From contig SPDT01000007.1 of assembly GCA_008477525.1 (NCBI GenBank), positions 2,976,001 through 3,040,000 on the forward strand: 64,000 nucleotides of DNA, read 5' to 3'. Source of the DNA: Hypomyces perniciosus. Lineage: Eukaryota; Ascomycota; Sordariomycetes; Hypocreales; Hypocreaceae. Positions 58,901 to 64,000 of this stretch are shown here, piece by piece; position 1 is the stretch's first letter; each line of letters begins with the position of its first letter. A program made the translations under genes and the position numbers. The notes beneath the pieces were generated by a model. That model had not been told where the DNA came from and did not search any database. It worked only from the letters and a program-made list of their open reading frames with translations.

Positions 58901-59848
58901 CAATGGAAAGGATCGGCGTCAGGATCTGTGCTGTGCTCTCGAATCATCTTGGCCACCTTGTTGACTTCACGAGTTGGAACCTTGATAATCTCCTCCTTGC
59001 TAGTCTCGAGATCGATACGAATGATTTCAATTTCTGCAGGAACAGTGGCATTGAAGTAGATGGGTAGTGCAGCGGTCGTCTGGGATTTGGCGGACAGACA
59101 GAACGGAGTATGCTCAGGATTGAGAACAGCGGAGCCCTCTGGTAAGATGTTGATGATCTGCTTGCCCATGATCAAAGAATGGTTATTGAGAATGTTTGAG
59201 ACCTTGACGTGGTGTTCGGAAATGGAGAGTTCGCGGTCGTAGAGGACCTTGGCCACGCCGAGAATCCATGTCTGCCATGGGAGCTGTTCAAGTCAGTACT
59301 CAAAGATTGCACAGTCACAGTACGCTTCGTTGCATGCGACATACCGGGATGTTGAACATGAGCATGTAGTTGACGATCATGTGGGAAGTAAAGACACCGG
59401 TGACAACGAGCTGAGACAGCTCTAGCCAGGGTATCCTCAATTCTGGAAGGCCATAGAGGAAAGCGAAGTCGATGAGTATCCATTTCAAAAACAGCCACCA
59501 TGAGGCATCGCCATCCTCTACCACCTGAAGCCAGTCATACAGCTTCCACCCCCATAGCAAAACGTAGAAGGCAAAGGCGTAGAGGCGTTGCTGAGGCCCA
59601 TCCAGTAGGGTTAAGGGGATAACGGGCTCGCTGTTGGCATTTTGGGCGGCAGCGTTCTCGGGAGCTAGTGGCAGCTTTGGTGACCTTGTTGAGGCTCGAT
59701 TTGAGGAAAACGAGGCTGTTGAGCTCGGTGTGTCATCATCGTAGCTGTGTGTTCGTCTTCTGGCGTTTGTAGCTGGGGTTGCTGGATACCCAGACCGCAA
59801 GCGCGGAGTCGCGCTCATCGCATTCCGTGGTGATGACAGAGTCTGCAC
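55912..59848 (-). CDS. POM152: Nucleoporin POM152
   Basis: Three exons (59345-59848, 57060-59283, 55912-56999) give 1271 residues. The N-terminal 85 residues are Ser/Thr/Pro-rich. Hydrophobic segments lie at about 88-107 ([20 protein letters not shown]), 117-135 and 144-168; the last leads to the lumen. The remainder is a chain of immunoglobulin-like repeats marked by recurring GTPPF or close variants ([55 protein letters not shown]). POM152 anchors the membrane ring of the nuclear pore, with its repeats in the perinuclear space. The ATG at 59848 is the longest start; the one at 59818 ([10 protein letters not shown]) looks like other fungal starts and gives 1261 residues. Both introns restore the frame in conserved sequence. 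Confidence 0.93.
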
Positions 59849-61118
59849 AGAGGCATCGGAGGTTGGAGGAGGCGGTGCTTATGCTGATTGTGCGTCACAG
59901 AGCAACAGGTCAAGGCGGTGATGGTGTTCTTGTGTGTTGCGTGTGTCTTTTTAAGAGTCGAGGCCGACTCGTTTTTCCGGGGTTTGGCGAAGTTGCATAA
60001 TTTTTCCCGTTTGGCGGTTGAGAAATTCCGACACGTCTCAACGCGCTTTTGGGCCTATGAACACTCTCCACTAGCAGCTTAATGGCCACTAATATTACTC
60101 GTAGTACGGAGTACCTGTAGCAGTACTACTACTACTAGTACTAGTAGGCTAGGTACCTCTAGCACTGCTGACGGCTCCAAAACGTTTAGGCGGTGCGCAA
60201 GAGTCGGGACCAGGGAGCTTTAGGTACCTAAGCTTGTTACTGCAGGCTTGATTGGGCGATAGCTCTTAATCTCGCCATAAATTTGTCCACTCAGGAGCTT
60301 GGTTGAAGCGTCTCAACACCTCGAAGACCCGACCTTGAAGCTGTAAGAGCAGAATGCTGCATATCCAAAGTACTATCCATATGCCAATCCGTTACGGACT
60401 TAATGCAACGGATTGCGTCCATCCAACGCATACGACAGCTTCTTACAAATAATTCGCACATTGGGTCGGGTTTTGCTCCTCAGCGCCACACGTTTCTGGA
60501 ACGATGAATTGCTAGGATTCCTGGTGGCTGGATCCGATCCGGTGTGAAAGGCTTCATTCATCTCGTTTCATTGTCGAGAGCCAACACTCTGAAAACCCAA
60601 CACATTAAGCTCCATCAGGAACATACAAGGAACCAGTTACTATCTGTCTAGCAATGTGTGAGCTTGCTGAAAGGTACGTCCCTGGTGTATGAATCTGGTC
60701 AATTTTCAACCTCTTCACCACATACGTATCAGCATGGGGGCCAACTACACAAGAGCATAACTTCTCAATTACGGCGTGTTTTGTCCCATCAAAGAGCTAA
60801 GCTCTCTATACCCATGCCCTCTGAAAATTTCCCTCATTCTAGATTCGTCTCAATTAGTGTTGTTTTGTGTTGTGGTGATTCAGCTTCTTCATTCCTCCCT
60901 GCCGTGCCTGATGAATGAATATAGCAGCTGCAAATCGATAGATGCGACCTCGGCTATGTACGTGGTTTGTGCGCAAAGCCTCTGCGCCGTTTCTTCCTCT
61001 CTGCATCAAACTCTATGTTACTATTCTCTTCACTCTGCCCTATGAGGGTTTCTAGTTGGCGTGTGCCGAGAATCCTCCCATCGAAACATTTGCTCCCGCA
61101 TTGACAAGCGCCACCATC
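59849..61118. other. Divergent promoter region
   Basis: The POM152 and deubiquitinase promoters share this spacer of about 1.3 kb. A TACGGAGTACC microrepeat lies at about 60105-60116 with TAC/TAG triplets after it. No gene is visible. Confidence 0.55.
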
Positions 61119-62897
61119 ATGACTCGCCGCTCAGGAACTGATAAACTCAGCAGTGCAGAAGCAACCTCCGCGGATTCAACTCTTCGTCGTTCTTCTAGGC
61201 GAGCTGCAAGCACTACATCCAACGGTCCAGAGCAACGTGCACCACCAACGGCGCCAGTTGAGAACTCAACAAGTGGCATGAATGAGCCCCGGCGAAACCC
61301 CAAGCGCAAGGCCAGCGAAGCAGCGAACCAACTTTTCAACCTACCCGACGATCTTCTGGAGGAAGCACTGAAACCTCTCACACCGCAGGATATAGAGGAT
61401 TGGGAGGGATGGGTTGAGCTGGAATCTGAGCCCGTGAGTTGTCCTGCCATGGTATTTGTGACTGTGGCGTGCTTGTGCCAGTTCGCATTGTTGCAAACAG
61501 CTACTAGAAAGTCTCATTACACTTTTGATAACGTATTCTAGGCATTTTTCAATATTATTTTGCGAGATTTAGGGGTCAAGGACATCAAAGCACAAGAAAT
61601 ATTCACCATCGACCAGAGCTCACTGGACATATTACCGTGGGTACGAATGGCCCCCTTCATTTGCCCAAACTCTTAACGTTTCCAGAAAACCTGTTTTTGG
61701 CTTGATATTTCTTTTTCAGTATGCCCCAGGTCTCGATGACGGGGAGGGTGAGGACGAGACAGGTTCGTTGTGGTTCGCAAATCAGGTAAAAACCATCGCT
61801 CAGCTACTCTACCCGGTGCTTAGACTCGTTTTGCTTATCAAACGAATGATTAGACTACGAATAATGCCTGTGCTACAGTCGCGTTACTCAACATTGTCAT
61901 GAACGCACAAGACGTCGAGCTAGGTGACAACCTCCGCCAATTCAAGAAATCAACCAAGGACCTTAACACGGTGTTACGCGGGCACCAAATTAGCAACAAC
62001 AGCTTCATCAGAACCATTCACAATTCATTCACGAGACGCATGGATCACCTCAATGCCGATCTCTGCTTGGAAAACGAAGTCTCTGAAGCGAAGTTGAAGA
62101 AAGCCAAGAGGCGGTCTGGTACCTTAAAGAAGGGCAACAAGAGTCATGCCAGGAGAAAGAAACGCACAAACGATGACTACGGCTTTCACTTTACTGCATA
62201 TGTACCTGTTGACGGCTACATGTGGGAACTCGATGGTCTTAGAAGCAAGCCGCATAAAATAGGTGAGATTGACCTCGCCATATCACACATCACACATCAC
62301 TACCCGCATTTGTAAGGCTAAGCTAATACGCCTTCATGATAACAAGGGTCCATTGACTCGGATGAGTCTTGGACAAACGTAGCAAGGCCTCAGATTGAAG
62401 CTCGGATGTTGCAATACGAAGAGAGTCAACTATCCTTCAATCTGCTCGCTCTTTGTCAGAGCCCCCTTGCTCTACACTCTAGGGCAATCGCCCATGCCAT
62501 CGCATCTATACGCTATCTCGAGAGTCAGATGAAAGACAACTCCGATTTTGCAAACTTGATCTCTAGTGAGGATCCCGTTCTAGATCTAGAAGATCAGTCG
62601 CAGCTCTCTGAATTCAACCTCTGCAAATCGGACGTCGAGAATGTAGAGGCACCCGATTCTCTAAAGCAAAAAGTGTCGCAAGCAGGGTTAGGGATCGGCG
62701 ACGCCTACACATTGCATCAGCGACTTGTCGTAGACGCAAAAGCCGCCATGGGGGAATTCCGTGCCGAGATCATTGCCTTGGCAGAGGACGAGCAGCGCGT
62801 CAAGGGTCGTAAGAAAGATTACGCCCAAGCCCTACATAGATGGGTACAGAAGCTCGCCGAGAAGGGTGTCCTGGAAGAAGTTATTGACCTCTCCTAA
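61119..62897 (+). CDS. UCH37/UCHL5-like ubiquitin C-terminal hydrolase
   Basis: Five exons (61119-61433, 61542-61636, 61686-61785, 61854-62262, 62347-62897) give 489 residues. The peptidase C12 fold starts near residue 93 (WEGWVELESEPAFFNIILRD). The catalytic Cys is at about 176 in TTNNACATVALLNIVMN, the His at about 282 in YGFHFTAYVPVDG, and the Asp at about 297 in WELDGLRSKPHKIG. The C-terminal helix region (YAQALHRWVQKLAEKGVLEE) resembles the ULD tail by which UCH37 binds proteasome subunit Rpn13 or the INO80 complex. A Lys/Arg-rich insert lies at about 251-276 in the crossover loop, and about 90 disordered residues precede the domain. The second intron uses a GTGGGT donor; the alternative two bases later breaks the frame. 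Confidence 0.92.
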
Positions 62898-63290
62898 TTA
62901 CCTTCGGGCATAAGCAGTTTTATGTGAAGATGAAGGTTTGAGGATTACTGGCTGTAAAAAAGTCCTTAGTTTTATCCAATCTTCTCACACAATAATGATG
63001 AAATTACATCAGTCTCTGTTGTCAGCGGAAAAGTCCGAGTGTGAATTCAAGCTGCGAACAGTAACTAGTAACTGTCAGTCATTCAAACGAACCCGTCGAA
63101 ACGCGGTAATCTTTAGCACCTCTGTCAATTGTCATAAAGCACAACCATTCATTTCTGAATCGAGCCATTGTCCAGAACGTCATGACTACAGAAAAGTGAA
63201 AATATGTTAGCGCTAATTCTAATATGGCTTGCTATCAAATCATGCCGCAAAGTGGTATACCAAAACGCCGAAACAAACAAGAGCATAAAT
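62898..63290. other. Spacer between convergent genes
   Basis: This gap of 393 bases holds the 3' ends of the deubiquitinase and the YccV-like gene. No gene is visible. Confidence 0.55.
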
Positions 63291-64000
63291 TTAGTCATCT
63301 GGAAATTGTTCTCTGATGTTAGACACAAACCCACACGTTGCAAGATCGAATCTCTTGAAGTATTTTCCAGCATTGGGAAACATTCCATCTGTGATTATAC
63401 TCGGATCCGAGATTGGTTCTATGTTGTATGTAGCTACCACACGTGGCTCTGGTCCAGTGCTAGGCCTATGCCAAGTCAGCAACGAGAAAAGAAAAAAGTG
63501 TGGTAGGATTGTGTCATCTTACAGGCACGTATAAAAACAGTGATCGCCAGGTCGCGCCAGACGTGGGTTAGGCATCTCTTCGTTGAAATCTGGCGGCAGT
63601 GTAAGTTGATCGGACCAGCTAATAACGACTCCGATCCAGCCGTGGTTTCGATGTCGGAAGACCTGGCCAATCTTCAGGGGGTTATTGGTCACGTTGCCGC
63701 AAGGTGTTCTCCGAACAACCCGTGGTGCAACACCGTCCTGATCTCGAAAAAGGCGCCAAAACTCCCAAGGTTCGTCGGCATCTCCACCTTCTACCTGGAG
63801 GCCAATGCGGGCGTATATTGGCCAGAGATACTTCTCAATCAACCACGCATCCTCGGGCCACGTTACAATAAACCGGCGTAAGAAGTTGCGCATGCGATCA
63901 AGCCACTCGGGGGTGTTTGTTGGCGCTAATATTAACGAAGCCCATGTAGCCGAATAGATGCACGCCTCAACGTTCAGAGCATTGTCTCCACTCATCAGTT
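63291..64000 (-). CDS. FBXO21-like protein with YccV/HspQ domain, 5' end cut by window edge
   Basis: Two exons are visible: 63523-64000 (continuing beyond the window) and 63291-63465. Together they encode at least 217 residues. The first part (NVEACIYSATWASLIL, WLIEKYLWPIYARIGLQVEG) resembles the transglutaminase-like region of FBXO21 proteins. The second part, KIGQVFRHRNHGWIGVVISW followed by HCFYTCLPSTGPEPRVVATY, is the YccV (hemimethylated DNA-binding, HspQ-like) domain. The end is typical (NAGKYFKRFDLATCGFVSNI). Fungal members usually begin with an F-box and probably act as substrate receptors of an SCF ubiquitin ligase. The F-box itself would lie outside the window. An ATG at 63995 exists but the frame stays open upstream. 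Confidence 0.82.

Noticed and set aside
1..64000. Secondary-metabolite cluster, intact transposon or CRISPR array
   Set aside because: No synthase, transposase, reverse transcriptase or spaced repeat array was found.

Overview
The window is nuclear DNA of a filamentous ascomycete, most likely a sordariomycete and probably of the order Hypocreales. This is judged from the gene families (Rba50, POM152, Hpc2, the fungal RNA-repair-like HAD protein, an SCOT-type CoA transferase), from short introns of about 50-230 bases with GT..AG borders, and from long gene-poor spacers sprinkled with short TACTCCGTA / TACTTCGTA microrepeats. The species cannot be named from the sequence alone.

Layout, left to right. 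1-1627 (-): partial RNA-repair-like HAD protein with an RGG-type tail. 2139-2504 (+): UPF0235/DUF167 protein. 2697-3430 (+): decayed GNAT acetyltransferase. 3431-9177: gene-poor spacer. 9178-11873 (+): CP2/grainyhead-type transcription factor. 11874-15758: spacer rich in microrepeats and G tracts. 15759-16145 (+): small NTF2/SnoaL-like protein. 16581-18730 (-): eIF2A. 19933-21168 (-): Rba50/RPAP1. 21169-24598: spacer and long pyrimidine-rich leader. 24599-26718 (+): Hpc2/ubinuclein-type HIR subunit. 27527-29640 (-): GGA clathrin adaptor. 30742-31986 (+): Tsr3. 32189-35446 (-): mitochondrial IF-2. 36229-37254 (+): fungal membrane protein of unknown function. 39774-41060 (+): Vps74/GOLPH3. 41858-43771 (-): Rrp14/SURF6. 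44612-45488 (-): PDAP1-like phosphoprotein. 47755-49431 (+): mitochondrial succinyl-CoA:3-ketoacid CoA transferase. 49866-51443 (+): unknown protein. 52262-55621 (+): Utp22. 55912-59848 (-): POM152. 61119-62897 (+): UCH37-like deubiquitinase. 63291-64000 (-): partial FBXO21/YccV-like protein.

The genes are mostly single-copy housekeeping functions: ribosome biogenesis (Tsr3, Rrp14, Utp22), cytosolic and mitochondrial translation (eIF2A, IF-2), RNA polymerase assembly (Rba50), chromatin (Hpc2), Golgi and endosome traffic (GGA, Vps74), nuclear pore (POM152), ubiquitin (UCH37-like, FBXO21-like) and ketone-body metabolism. They do not form an operon or a biosynthetic cluster. Several pairs converge with 200-400 bases between stop codons. 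Exon structures were worked out by hand from reading frame, splice consensus and conserved protein motifs.

I found no rRNA, tRNA, CRISPR, intact transposon or secondary-metabolite cluster. The most unusual signals are the intergenic-only microrepeat family, the RNA-repair-like protein at the left edge, the decayed acetyltransferase beside a long gene-free stretch, very small first exons in three genes, and lineage-type additions to the deubiquitinase and the Hpc2 protein. I do not see an obviously new multi-gene system.
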